Assembly (NCBI RefSeq): GCF_000014685.1
Contig: NC_008321.1
Location: 2,849,001 to 2,913,000 of the forward strand
Source: Shewanella sp. MR-4
GTDB lineage: Bacteria > Pseudomonadota > Gammaproteobacteria > Enterobacterales > Shewanellaceae
Length of the DNA: 64,000 bases
Reading direction: 5' to 3'
Each line of letters starts with the position of its first letter. The first letter of the stretch is position 1. Under the pieces are notes generated by a model. It ran no database searches and was not told the origin of the DNA. It was given only the letters and a program-made list of their open reading frames with translations. The translations under genes and the position numbers were made by a program. Shown piece by piece: positions 43,254-51,533 of the stretch.

Positions 43254-43279
43254 TAACCCTTAGCAGTATTGCTGAGGTT
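43254..43279 (+). terminator. Hairpin after the ParA operon
   Basis: CCTTAGCA and TGCTGAGG form an 8-bp stem (one G-T pair) with loop GTAT, about 30 bp after the stop codon. Confidence 0.4.
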
Positions 43280-43335
43280 TAAGATGTTCCCACATCAAAA
43301 ACACCGATAATGCGACATCCTGCTTAACGGGTTAA

Positions 43336-43363
43336 TCAATGGCCACACTAATGCGGCCATTGA
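43336..43363. terminator. Inverted repeat between convergent genes
   Basis: TCAATGGCC / GGCCATTGA, a perfect 9-bp stem with a 10-nt loop, lies between the ParA-operon end and the YecH-like gene. It may end transcripts from both. Confidence 0.45.
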
Positions 43364-43433
43364 TATAAACAAACTTGTGTTAGATGGGCTTGATTTTGAT
43401 TGACATCAATTGGCTAGAATAACCCGGGCCATT

Positions 43434-43682
43434 TCAATGGGAATGATGACACTGCCGCCCCGCAACCAATGTCAAACCTTGCGCTGACTCCAGAATTTTC
43501 CCTTTGCCAACCAATAAGCTAATAAGCTCTTCCGCCTGCAAATTTTCGGCGCTGCAGGTATGATAACGCGCAGTTTCACCAAAGGTTTGTGCCATCAAGG
43601 CGATAAACTCAGGCTTTAAAAGCGGATTTTCTTGCGCTACCATCAGCGCCATAACGTCATGACCGTGAACAGAATCGGACAT
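43434..43682 (-). CDS. YecH-like metal-binding protein (DUF2492)
   Basis: An 82-aa small protein of the YecH family. It starts MSDSVHGHDVMALM and ends GRQCHHSH, with a Cys in HTCSAENL; these His and Cys residues suggest metal binding. The family has no defined role. It is convergent with the ParA-operon genes and divergent from the sensor kinase. Confidence 0.82.
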   Translation of the reverse strand: MSDSVHGHDVMALMVAQENPLLKPEFIALMAQTFGETARYHTCSAENLQAEELISLLVGKGKILESAQGLTLVAGRQCHHSH

Positions 43683-43810
43683 AGTCTCTCCAAAAGATGT
43701 AAATAAGATTAGGCTTTATATCCGAACTGTTGAATGTTAACCCTGATCTTGCGCACATTCTGCCGATTTCAACACCTGCGCTAACCGCGGTGACAATAAA
43801 GTGAGCCACT

Positions 43811-45493
43811 ATGTCCTTGATCTTGCTCCTGACCCAACAGATGTCACTCTATTTGGTAATAGTGTATCTGGTCAGTAAAACGCCGCTTTTTAAACTGTTC
43901 GCCGAAACAGCACCACGCCTGCCCCACAAGGTGTTCATTTATCTCATCTTTTCAAGCTTTTGCATCATGGCGACCTATTTTGGTGAGCAAACCTCGGGTG
44001 CCATTGCCAATACTCGCGCCATGGGCGCCGTGTTAGGTGGCTTACTCGGTGGCCCTGTCACCGGATTATTGGTTGGACTCACGGGAGGTTTACACCGCTA
44101 CAGCATGGGCGGCTTTACCGATGTAGCTTGCGCCATCTCCACTACCCTTGAGGGGTTCTCAGCGGGAATGATCAGCTTTTATCTGCGCCGCGCGGGTAAG
44201 AGCGAGCTTATCTACAATCCACTCTTAGTCTGTCTCGTAACTTTCTACGCAGAAATGATGCAGATGAGCATCATTTTGCTGATTGCTCGCCCCTTCGATG
44301 ATGCCTGGGAGTTAGTACGGCAGATTGCGCCGCCGATGCTCTTAGTTAACTCCATAGGTGCAGCGCTATTTATGAGCATGATCCGTGATCAAAAAACCAT
44401 GTTCGATAAGCTCTCCTCCACCTTCTCCACCAAGGCGCTAAAAATTGCCGAGCGCAGCGTTGGCTTACTCTCTAAGGGTTTTAACGAAGAAAGCAGCGGT
44501 AAGGTCGCACAAATTGTGATTGAAGAAACCAATGTCGGCGCAGTAGCCATTACCGATCGCGAAAAACTCTTAGCCTTTATTGGCATAGGCGCAGACCATC
44601 ATATTCCCGGCACGCCAATTTCCTCAAAAATTACCCTTGAAGCCATCAACCAGAACAAAGTGATGTTTGCCGATGGGGTAGAGATGCCCTACTCCTGCTC
44701 GATTTCGAGCCAGTGTAAGCTCGGTTCGAGCCTTGTGATCCCACTTCGCAGCGACACCGAAGTCATAGGCACCATCAAGTTATACGAGCCTAAAAATAAA
44801 CTGTTCTTGAACATTAACCGCACCTTAGGGGAAGGTATTGCACGGCTATTATCGAACCAAATTCTGTATGGCCGCTTTGAACAGCAGCAAAATCTACTGA
44901 CCCAAGCCGAACTCAAATTGCTGCAAGCTCAAGTGAATCCCCATTTTTTATTCAACGCACTCAATACCATCAGTGCGATTATTAAGCGCGATCCCGATAT
45001 GTCGAAGCAACTGTTGCAACAGTTGTCGCAGTTTTTGCGGATCAATTTAAAACGTACCACAGGTTTAGTGACTCTCGGGGATGAGCTTGATCACATCGCC
45101 TCCTATCTCACCATTGAGAAAGCCAGATTTATTGATAAATTACAGGTAAACATTGCTATCCCTGAGTCACTCTATCACTGCAAAGTACCCGCATTTACCC
45201 TGCAACCTATCATTGAGAACGCCGTAAAACACGGTACCTCCCATATGATTGACCAAGGGCAAATCAAGGTGACAGGCCGGATGGATGAACAGGTATTGGT
45301 CTTAGACGTCACTGATAATGCGGGGCTTTACCAACCCATTATTGGCTCTGAAGGGCTAGGCATGAACTTAGTCCATAAACGGATCCAAAACCTGTTTGGC
45401 GAGCAATATGGCATTCAGGTGGAATGCCAGCCGGATGAGTACACCAAAGTTACCATCCGCTTACCCATAGAACATACGGAAACTAGCACGTGA
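43811..45493 (+). CDS. btsS: LytS-type sensor histidine kinase (BtsS-like)
   Basis: A 560-aa sensor kinase. The N-terminal five-helix LYT domain has GLLVGLTGGLHRYSMGGF, a GAF domain lies in the middle (about 215-340), and the kinase has QAQVNPHFLFNALNTISA (His box) and LQPIIENAVKHG (N box). This build is that of BtsS (YehU), the high-affinity pyruvate sensor. The next gene starts within a 4-bp overlap (GTGA). The symbol rests on domain build and on the following regulator and CstA gene. Confidence 0.82.
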   Translation: MSLILLLTQQMSLYLVIVYLVSKTPLFKLFAETAPRLPHKVFIYLIFSSFCIMATYFGEQTSGAIANTRAMGAVLGGLLGGPVTGLLVGLTGGLHRYSMGGFTDVACAISTTLEGFSAGMISFYLRRAGKSELIYNPLLVCLVTFYAEMMQMSIILLIARPFDDAWELVRQIAPPMLLVNSIGAALFMSMIRDQKTMFDKLSSTFSTKALKIAERSVGLLSKGFNEESSGKVAQIVIEETNVGAVAITDREKLLAFIGIGADHHIPGTPISSKITLEAINQNKVMFADGVEMPYSCSISSQCKLGSSLVIPLRSDTEVIGTIKLYEPKNKLFLNINRTLGEGIARLLSNQILYGRFEQQQNLLTQAELKLLQAQVNPHFLFNALNTISAIIKRDPDMSKQLLQQLSQFLRINLKRTTGLVTLGDELDHIASYLTIEKARFIDKLQVNIAIPESLYHCKVPAFTLQPIIENAVKHGTSHMIDQGQIKVTGRMDEQVLVLDVTDNAGLYQPIIGSEGLGMNLVHKRIQNLFGEQYGIQVECQPDEYTKVTIRLPIEHTETST

Positions 45494-46200
45494 TCACTTG
45501 TTTAATTGTCGATGATGAATTGTTTGCCCGCGAGGAGCTTGCCGATTTGCTCGGCCAAGAAGCCGATATTGAGATTATCGGCCAATGCTCCAATGCAATT
45601 GAAGCACTGCAAACCATCGCCAAAGAAAAACCCCAACTGATTTTTCTCGACATCCAAATGCCGCGGATTTCCGGCATGGAGCTGATTGCTATGCTCGATC
45701 CTGACACTTTGCCTAAAATCGTCTTCGTGACCGCATTCGATGAGTTTGCCATAAAAGCCTTTGATAATCATGCCTTTGATTATCTGCTCAAACCCATAGA
45801 TGCCGAGCGCCTCAGCCAAACCTTAAAACGGGTGCGAAAGGATCTCACCCCGCAAGCCGTGAATCTTATCGCGCCAGCCACTCTGGAGCATTTACCCTGT
45901 TACAGCGGCAGTAAGTTAAAAGTGATACCCATTCAAGATGTTGAATATGTGTTTAGCGATTTAAGCGGTATTCATGTCGCCTGTACCAAAGGCAAGGTCC
46001 ATACCCAACTCACCCTTAGAGTGTTGGAAGAAAAAACGCCGCTGGTGCGTTGCCATCGCCAATATCTGATTTCACCAAAAGCCATTGCCGAGATAGAACT
46101 GCTCGATACAGGAGCCGAAGTCACCACCTTGCTTGGCGACAAAGTGCCCGTGTCCCGCCGCTACCTCAAAAGCCTTAAGCAATTGTTTGGCTTCCAATAG
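45490..46200 (+). CDS. btsR: LytTR response regulator (BtsR-like)
   Basis: A 236-aa response regulator with a receiver domain (phospho-acceptor Asp in IFLDIQMPRISGMEL) and a C-terminal LytTR DNA-binding domain (VIPIQDVEYVFSDLSGIHV, then VRCHRQYLI). The start is a GTG that overlaps the kinase stop. In E. coli BtsR activates the pyruvate transporter btsT. Four ACCGCT-type repeats just downstream, ahead of cstA, make the same circuit likely here. Confidence 0.88.
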   Translation: MITCLIVDDELFAREELADLLGQEADIEIIGQCSNAIEALQTIAKEKPQLIFLDIQMPRISGMELIAMLDPDTLPKIVFVTAFDEFAIKAFDNHAFDYLLKPIDAERLSQTLKRVRKDLTPQAVNLIAPATLEHLPCYSGSKLKVIPIQDVEYVFSDLSGIHVACTKGKVHTQLTLRVLEEKTPLVRCHRQYLISPKAIAEIELLDTGAEVTTLLGDKVPVSRRYLKSLKQLFGFQ

Positions 46201-46211
46201 TCCGATAATTA

Positions 46212-46303
46212 ACCGCTGATGCTCATATCCTAACCGCTCGGGGCGTTTAATACTTATGAATGACATACGTATGCAACCGCTCACCCCATTCTATTGCCGC
46301 TGA
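46212..46303 (+). promoter_or_regulatory. Two tandem BtsR-type operator pairs
   Basis: Direct repeats ACCGCTGA (46212) and ACCGCTCG (46233) are 21 bp start to start. A second pair, ACCGCTCA (46276) and GCCGCTGA (46296), is 20 bp apart. E. coli BtsR, as I recall it, binds ACC(G/A)CT(C/T)A repeats with a 13-bp spacer; the first pair here has exactly 13. Both pairs are upstream of cstA and follow btsR directly. Confidence 0.8.
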
Positions 46304-46342
46304 GTCAGCATTATCGACCTCTCACTCAATTAGCGCTGTTTT

Positions 46343-46363
46343 GTGTAAACAACTTGTTTACAC
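46343..46363. promoter_or_regulatory. Perfect palindrome in the cstA leader
   Basis: The arms GTGTAAACAA and TTGTTTACAC flank a single central C, giving a 10+1+10 palindrome that ends 32 bp before the cstA start codon. It lies between the BtsR-type repeats and the ribosome site. A dimeric repressor operator is likely; the protein is unknown. Confidence 0.6.
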
Positions 46364-46395
46364 TCTGCACAACTCAAAATGGGGAGATAACTAAA

Positions 46396-47844
46396 ATGAT
46401 GTGGTTCCTACTCTGCGTCGGTCTGTTGATCGGCGGTTACTTTATCTACGGTGCTTTTGTCGAAAAAGTATTTGGTATTAACGAAAAACGTCAAACGCCG
46501 GCCTTTAGCCAAACCGACGGCGTGGACTTTGTGCCTATGTCCAAGGGCAAAGTGTACTTAATCCAATTACTCAATATCGCGGGTGTCGGTCCAATCTTCG
46601 GCCCAATCCTAGGTGCGCTCTACGGTCCAGCGGCTATGTTGTGGATTGTGATCGGTTGTATTTTTGCTGGTGCGGTGCACGATTACTTCTCGGGCATGCT
46701 ATCGGTACGCAACGGTGGTCAATCTGTGCCAAACCTTGCGGGTAAGTATTTGGGCAAGAGCGCCAAACACTTTATGAACGTGTTTGCCATCATCCTGCTG
46801 TTACTTGTGGGCGTGGTGTTTATCTCTGCACCAGCGGGCCTATTAGGCAAGCTAACTGGTTGGGATGTGAGCATTTTCGTTGCGATTATCTTCGTTTACT
46901 ACCTGATTGCCACTGTGGTACCTGTCGATAAAATTATCGGCCGTCTGTATCCCTTCTTTGGCGCGCTGCTGTTCTTCATGTCCTTCGGTTTAGCCTTTGC
47001 GATCATATTATCGAGCGAACATACCCTGCTGCCCAATGTGCAAGCGGGTGACTTCTTCCAAAACTTAAACCCTAAAGACATGCCACTGTGGCCAGCACTG
47101 TTTATCACCATTGCTTGTGGTGCGATTTCAGGCTTCCACGCGACACAATCGCCTCTGATGGCACGTTGTGTTGAAAACGAAAAGAACGGCCGTTTCGTGT
47201 TCTTTGGCGCCATGATAGGTGAAGGTATCATCGCCCTGCTCTGGTGTGCGATTGCACTGTCTTACTTCCACGGTGTTGAAGGGTTAAGCACAGGCATGGC
47301 GGGCAACCCTGCAAACGTAGTATACGAAGCCTCTACCGGTCTGTTAGGTGCTGTCGGTGGCTTTATGGCAATCCTTGGGGTAATTATTCTACCAATTACT
47401 TCAGGCGATACCGCTTTCCGCTCTGCCCGTTTGATCTTGGCTGAGTTCTTTAAAATGCCACAAGTAGCGTTACCAAAACGTTTAGCCCTGGCCATCCCAT
47501 TATTTGTGATTGGTGGTTTACTGACTCAAGTTGATTTCGGCGTGATCTGGCGTTACTTCGGTGTGGCTAACCAAGCAACCGCAGTATTAATGCTCTGGAC
47601 GGCCTCAGCTTACCTACTGCGTCACAACAAGCTACACTGGATAACCACCATTCCAGCGATGTTTATGACCACAGTGGTTATTACCTTCCTGCTGAACTCG
47701 GCAACCTTAGGCGCGGGCTTACCTATGACCCTTTCGACCATTGCGGGAACCATTTCAACCTTAGTGATCACAGGCTTACTGATTGTGAAAACCAAAGGCA
47801 AAGGTGAAATCGATAGCGACAACGAATTACCCGATGAAGCCTAA
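46396..47844 (+). CDS. Carbon starvation protein A-type transporter (short CstA/BtsT-like)
   Basis: A 482-aa membrane transporter of the CstA family, which carries peptides or pyruvate. Polytopic throughout, with GINEKRQTPAFSQTDGVDFVPM near residues 27-48 and GVGPIFGPILGALYGPAAM after it. It is much shorter than E. coli CstA or BtsT (about 700 aa). The ATG at 46396 follows GGGGAG. Its position behind btsSR and its operators suggest pyruvate uptake. Confidence 0.85.
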   Translation: MMWFLLCVGLLIGGYFIYGAFVEKVFGINEKRQTPAFSQTDGVDFVPMSKGKVYLIQLLNIAGVGPIFGPILGALYGPAAMLWIVIGCIFAGAVHDYFSGMLSVRNGGQSVPNLAGKYLGKSAKHFMNVFAIILLLLVGVVFISAPAGLLGKLTGWDVSIFVAIIFVYYLIATVVPVDKIIGRLYPFFGALLFFMSFGLAFAIILSSEHTLLPNVQAGDFFQNLNPKDMPLWPALFITIACGAISGFHATQSPLMARCVENEKNGRFVFFGAMIGEGIIALLWCAIALSYFHGVEGLSTGMAGNPANVVYEASTGLLGAVGGFMAILGVIILPITSGDTAFRSARLILAEFFKMPQVALPKRLALAIPLFVIGGLLTQVDFGVIWRYFGVANQATAVLMLWTASAYLLRHNKLHWITTIPAMFMTTVVITFLLNSATLGAGLPMTLSTIAGTISTLVITGLLIVKTKGKGEIDSDNELPDEA

Positions 47845-47883
47845 TTTCTAGCAAACCTTGTAGAAATAACGCAATTCAAATGG

Positions 47884-47911
47884 AACGGGCACTGATAGTG
47901 CCCGTTTTTTT
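47884..47911 (+). terminator. Terminator of cstA
   Basis: A 10-bp stem AACGGGCACT / AGTGCCCGTT with loop GAT and a T7 tail. Confidence 0.92.
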
Positions 47912-47981
47912 ATCCATCGTCTTAAGCCTCAGCCCATAATACTGGTATAATCCCGCCATTGTTCACGGCTGTTTATTCAAG

Positions 47982-48344
47982 ATGACTCAATCAAATAACC
48001 CATTACACGGCATCACACTCGAAGCCATAGTCACCCAACTGGTCGAACACTATGGCTGGGAAGAACTCGGCGCTCGCATCAAAATCCGTTGTTTTACCGA
48101 AGATCCGAGCATCAAATCGAGCCTACGTTTCTTAAGAAAAACCGACTGGGCGCGGGAAAAGGTGGAATATTTGTATTTAAAAACCAATAAACTGCCGCTG
48201 CCAGCCGCAAAATCATCCAACGCCCCGGCGAAAACACTGGCCAAAAAGCCTACCAAACCTGCACAAAAACCTGCTCAGGCGAACGCAGCGGCATCGACAA
48301 CGGATGGCCAGATCAATAGCCATATCTGGGGCAAGCGCGACTAA
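47982..48344 (+). CDS. VF530-family protein (DUF2132)
   Basis: A 120-aa protein of the VF530 family, small DNA-binding-like proteins. The N-terminal 70 residues are the conserved domain (LHGITLEAIVTQLVEHYGWEELG, then FTEDPSIKSSLRFLRKTDWAR). The rest is a Lys/Pro/Ala-rich flexible tail (AKKPTKPAQKPAQANAAAS). Its function in cells is not known. An inserted repeat element lies between its stop codon and its terminator. Confidence 0.85.
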   Translation: MTQSNNPLHGITLEAIVTQLVEHYGWEELGARIKIRCFTEDPSIKSSLRFLRKTDWAREKVEYLYLKTNKLPLPAAKSSNAPAKTLAKKPTKPAQKPAQANAAASTTDGQINSHIWGKRD

Positions 48345-48366
48345 TTTCGCGAGCATATTCAAAGCG

Positions 48367-48640
48367 TACTAGGGCGTGTTGACGTTTCAGGGTTATTTTT
48401 GCAGCAATTTGGCTGGAGTTTATGCAAGGCAGAGTCCGTGCGGTGTAGTTATTCTACATAAACGGACGATAACGCCGCAGAAAAGCCAGCCAAATGCTGC
48501 CCGAAGGGTTCGTCTGGCAAGCCCTTGCTCTTTGTCACTCGTCATTTGAGTAGAATAACTACACATCATTCCTCCTTTCGCGAGCACGAGCTTGCCAGAA
48601 CGAACAAAATTTAATCTCGAAACGTCAACACGCCCTAATA
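48367..48640. mobile_element. MITE-like element with nested inverted repeats
   Basis: The 18-bp ends AGGGCGTGTTGACGTTTC (48371) and GAAACGTCAACACGCCCT (48619) are perfect inverted repeats, with TA flanks. Inside are more pairs: GTGTAGTTATTCTAC (48443) with GTAGAATAACTACAC (48550), GCAGCA.TTTGGCTGG with CCAGCCAAATGCTGC, and GTTCG..CTGGCAAGC with GCTTGCCAGAACGAAC. It encodes no transposase. The pattern fits a non-autonomous transposon that folds into a large imperfect hairpin. Confidence 0.8.
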
Positions 48641-48653
48641 AGAACAGACAACA

Positions 48654-48697
48654 ATGCGCGGGATAATTCACTCGATTATCCCGCGCATTATTTTTTA
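48654..48697 (+). terminator. Terminator of the VF530 gene, displaced by the MITE
   Basis: AATGCGCGGATAAT pairs with ATTATCCCGCGCATT (one bulged base), loop TCACTCG, followed by ATTATTTTTT. Without the MITE it would lie about 36 bp after the VF530 stop codon. Confidence 0.75.
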
Positions 48698-48741
48698 AGG
48701 GGTTTATCAGTAGGATTTGCGTTTAAGACTTTACCTTTAGG

Positions 48742-49851
48742 CTACTTTGTCTGCGGATAAGTCACACGGTAAATTGCCCCCGCATAATCATCCGACACCA
48801 GTAAACTGCCATCTGCCAATTCGGCAAAGGCCACAGGGCGACCAAAGGTTTGTTCATCCTGCATAAAGCCAGTTAAAAATGTGGTGTATTTGACCACCTT
48901 GCCTTGCTCTATCGTCGCCACGGCAACTTTATAGCCCGCTTTCTTAGTGCGATTCCACGAACCATGCTCGGCCACAAACAACTGTTGTTGATAGTCGCTA
49001 GGGAACTGTTTACCAAGATAAAAATGAATGCCCAGCGGTGCCACATGCGCGCCTAAGGAAAGCGCAGGTGCAGTGTACTTGGCGGGATCGTTACCATTGC
49101 CAAACTCAGGGTCGAGAATCGTGCCAGCATGCACATAAGGGAAACCAAAATGTTCACCCAAGTAACTGACCTTATTGATTTCGCAGGGAGGAATATCATC
49201 GCCCATCATGTCGCGGCCATTATCGCTAAACCAAAGAGTTTGAGTGCCGGGCTGAAAATCAAACCCGACGGAATTACGAACGCCTTGGGCGATAGTGGTT
49301 AATTTTTTGGTCTCAAGATTCAGCGAGAAAATGCGCCCATAGCGTTCATTCTCCGCGCACACATTACAGGGCACGCCCACTGGAATGATTAACTCGCCTG
49401 TCGGGGAAACCCCTAACACTTTCCAGCCATGGTGGGTTTCACTTGGAAATCCATCAAACACCATCTCAAATTTGGGAGAGTTTAAATTGTTGTCTATATC
49501 CTTGAATCGAATAATGCGCTCGACTTCAGAGACATACAGATCGCCATCTTTGATGACCACGCCCGAAGGTAGCTTAAGCCCTGAGGCAACCAGGATTTTC
49601 TCATCGGCAACGCCGTCCTGGTTGCGGTCGATTAGGGCATAAACATTCCCCGCCTTCATCGACCCCGCATAAACGATACCTTTATCGGATACGGCAATTT
49701 CGCGCGCATTTTCAACGTCATCAGCGAATAAACTCACATTAAAACCTTCGGCAACCGTCAGTTTATCTAAGATATTCTTGGCCATCGCCGGAACACTCAC
49801 TCCAGTTAAAGCAAAAAGTGCGGCGAGAGTTATTTGCAGTTTACGAACCAT
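48742..49851 (-). CDS. PQQ-dependent sugar dehydrogenase-like protein (periplasmic)
   Basis: A 369-aa secreted beta-propeller of the glucose/sorbosone dehydrogenase family. A cleavable signal peptide (MVRKLQITLAALFALTGVSVPAMA) is followed by KLTVAEGFNVSLFADDVENAREIAV, GVRNSVGFDFQPGTQTLWFSDNG, and HGSWNRTKKAGYKV. Periplasmic oxidation of a sugar with PQQ is the family activity; substrate and cofactor are not shown by sequence. The ATG at 49851 begins the signal peptide and has AAGGA 10 bp upstream; the GTG at 49860 is an alternative. Confidence 0.85.
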   Translation of the reverse strand: MVRKLQITLAALFALTGVSVPAMAKNILDKLTVAEGFNVSLFADDVENAREIAVSDKGIVYAGSMKAGNVYALIDRNQDGVADEKILVASGLKLPSGVVIKDGDLYVSEVERIIRFKDIDNNLNSPKFEMVFDGFPSETHHGWKVLGVSPTGELIIPVGVPCNVCAENERYGRIFSLNLETKKLTTIAQGVRNSVGFDFQPGTQTLWFSDNGRDMMGDDIPPCEINKVSYLGEHFGFPYVHAGTILDPEFGNGNDPAKYTAPALSLGAHVAPLGIHFYLGKQFPSDYQQQLFVAEHGSWNRTKKAGYKVAVATIEQGKVVKYTTFLTGFMQDEQTFGRPVAFAELADGSLLVSDDYAGAIYRVTYPQTK

Positions 49852-50016
49852 ATCCTTCACATCCTTATTAGTAAAAAGTGAATGACCTTAACGATTAATC
49901 ACCTAACCTATCCTAGATAAGCCTTCCGTATCAAATATGATTCTCAGAACTTAAGTTTTTTATCTTAAAGCCGATAATACAATGAACAAACCTTCAGGTA
50001 CTTAAGGGAGCCTATA

Positions 50017-50475
50017 GTGAACATTAATGGATTAAATACTACTGTAACCAGCGGCGCCTTTAAGTCCTTATCTACGGCCTATGTTTCAATCCCACCCGCC
50101 TCCCCAACTAATACGACGGCAAACGTTGAGCCTGAGTCAGACACTCAATCCAGCGTCAATATTTCAAATGCAGGCAGGCAAGCGCTTGAAAACGATCTTA
50201 GCGCAACCTTAAGGAGCGCATTTGCCGACAAGTTGCAACAGTCAAAAAGTAAGGAAACGGAAGAAGAACCCACATCGCTTATTGATGAGCAAATGAAGCG
50301 TATCAAAGAGCAGATCAAAGACTTGCAGGAAAAACTCACTAAACTGAAGGGGGACAATTCAGAGGCCGCGGCTCAACAGCGCAAGCTACTACAGGATCAA
50401 ATTATGCAGCTTAGCGGTCAAATCACTACCTTGATGGAGCAAAAAGTACGTGAAGCCAAAAAATCGGCTGGTTAA
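50017..50475 (+). CDS. FlxA-like coiled-coil protein
   Basis: A 152-aa protein starting at GTG behind an AGGGAG ribosome site. The first 60 residues are Ser/Thr/Asn-rich and end in VNISNAGRQALENDL. The rest is a long coiled coil (LIDEQMKRIKEQIKDLQEKLTKLK, then QRKLLQDQIMQLSGQITTLMEQ). This resembles FlxA-type proteins, which are flagellar-regulated in E. coli, but homology is weak by eye and the role is unknown. Confidence 0.55.
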   Translation: MNINGLNTTVTSGAFKSLSTAYVSIPPASPTNTTANVEPESDTQSSVNISNAGRQALENDLSATLRSAFADKLQQSKSKETEEEPTSLIDEQMKRIKEQIKDLQEKLTKLKGDNSEAAAQQRKLLQDQIMQLSGQITTLMEQKVREAKKSAG

Positions 50476-50540
50476 TTTCGAGATGAACCACAAATAATGA
50501 CCAATCGATATCGCGTCTAATACTTGATTTGAATAGCAAA

Positions 50541-51485
50541 CTAAATGGGAAAACTAAATAATAGTCGCCAGATATTTAACCCATCGCCGGTGCGATAACT
50601 GATCCCAATTCTATCTATGCCGAGGAGTTCACCGCCCAAAGGCTTAGAAAACGCTAGCGTGGCACCAATCTCATAGCTGCCGGAAACTATGGTTTCATTT
50701 TCAGCATCTTGGCTAAAATCTAGCTCGTTGAAATACCAATAACCAACCGCAAAGACTCGCGGCTGCATCTGAATGTTCAACCATTGCCAGCGCGGTGAAA
50801 GACCAATATCCACCCCCGATTGCAGCACCGCAAATTGGTCGGTTAATTTACCCACTCGCTCACTGTAACCCGCAAACCTTAGTCTCGACACCCAGACGCT
50901 GTCCTCACCCGCGAGACTAAAATCATACAAGCTACTCACACCCGAGGCTAAAATGGCCACATTTGCATCGGTATCAAAATTCGTTCCAAAACCCACATCC
51001 AGATAGGCTTCCATTCGCGTGTTTGCCGTTGCCTGCCAATGGTGCTCGATACCGGGCGTCATCGTCATAGTGCCGACTGAGGAAGGTAATTCGCCATCGG
51101 TAATATCTTTGGCTAAGTAGTCAAAAAAACCGAAGGATAAGGGTAAACGCAGCCAAGTTTGACTGCTCTCATCCTTTAAGAACTCGAAGCTCAATGGAAT
51201 GCTCACCACAGTGGCATTTTGCTCGGCAGCCCGATATACCCCTGTGCCAAGATAACTGCCAAAGGCATAAACTGAGTTAGGATTATTTTGGCCGTCGACC
51301 GGCGATTCGGGGCTCATTTGAGCAAACGACTGAGGAGACTGTGCAGTTAATACCGACTGAGATGTGCTATGGCTTGCAATGGGAGTTGTCGACGCCAACA
51401 GTGGAAAGACACTCCCCATTGATAGCGCCAAACAGGAAAATATGTAAACGAGTAACCGACTAAAAGTTGTCTTCAATTTTCGCAA
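50541..51485 (-). CDS. Outer-membrane beta-barrel protein, possible solitary autotransporter barrel
   Basis: A 314-aa secreted protein. It has a signal-like start (MRKLKTTFSRLLVYIFSCLALSMGSVFPLLAS) and then many amphipathic beta strands with alternating aromatic residues (WLRLPLSFGFFDYL, PRVFAVGYWYFNELDF, WRLLFSFPI). It looks like an outer-membrane barrel of the 'solitary autotransporter barrel' type found in Vibrio and Shewanella. I cannot confirm the family without a search. It lies between the FlxA-like gene and ribA. Confidence 0.5.
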   Translation of the reverse strand: MRKLKTTFSRLLVYIFSCLALSMGSVFPLLASTTPIASHSTSQSVLTAQSPQSFAQMSPESPVDGQNNPNSVYAFGSYLGTGVYRAAEQNATVVSIPLSFEFLKDESSQTWLRLPLSFGFFDYLAKDITDGELPSSVGTMTMTPGIEHHWQATANTRMEAYLDVGFGTNFDTDANVAILASGVSSLYDFSLAGEDSVWVSRLRFAGYSERVGKLTDQFAVLQSGVDIGLSPRWQWLNIQMQPRVFAVGYWYFNELDFSQDAENETIVSGSYEIGATLAFSKPLGGELLGIDRIGISYRTGDGLNIWRLLFSFPI

Positions 51486-51533
51486 ACAGGTCCTGATTTG
51501 CTAAGCCAAATCGGTAATCGCTTGTCTTAAAGA

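Noticed and set aside
48420..48671. An 83-residue frame across the MITE
   Set aside because: It spans the element's inverted repeats and flanking DNA and shows no ribosome site or protein family; it is a chance frame in a non-coding element.
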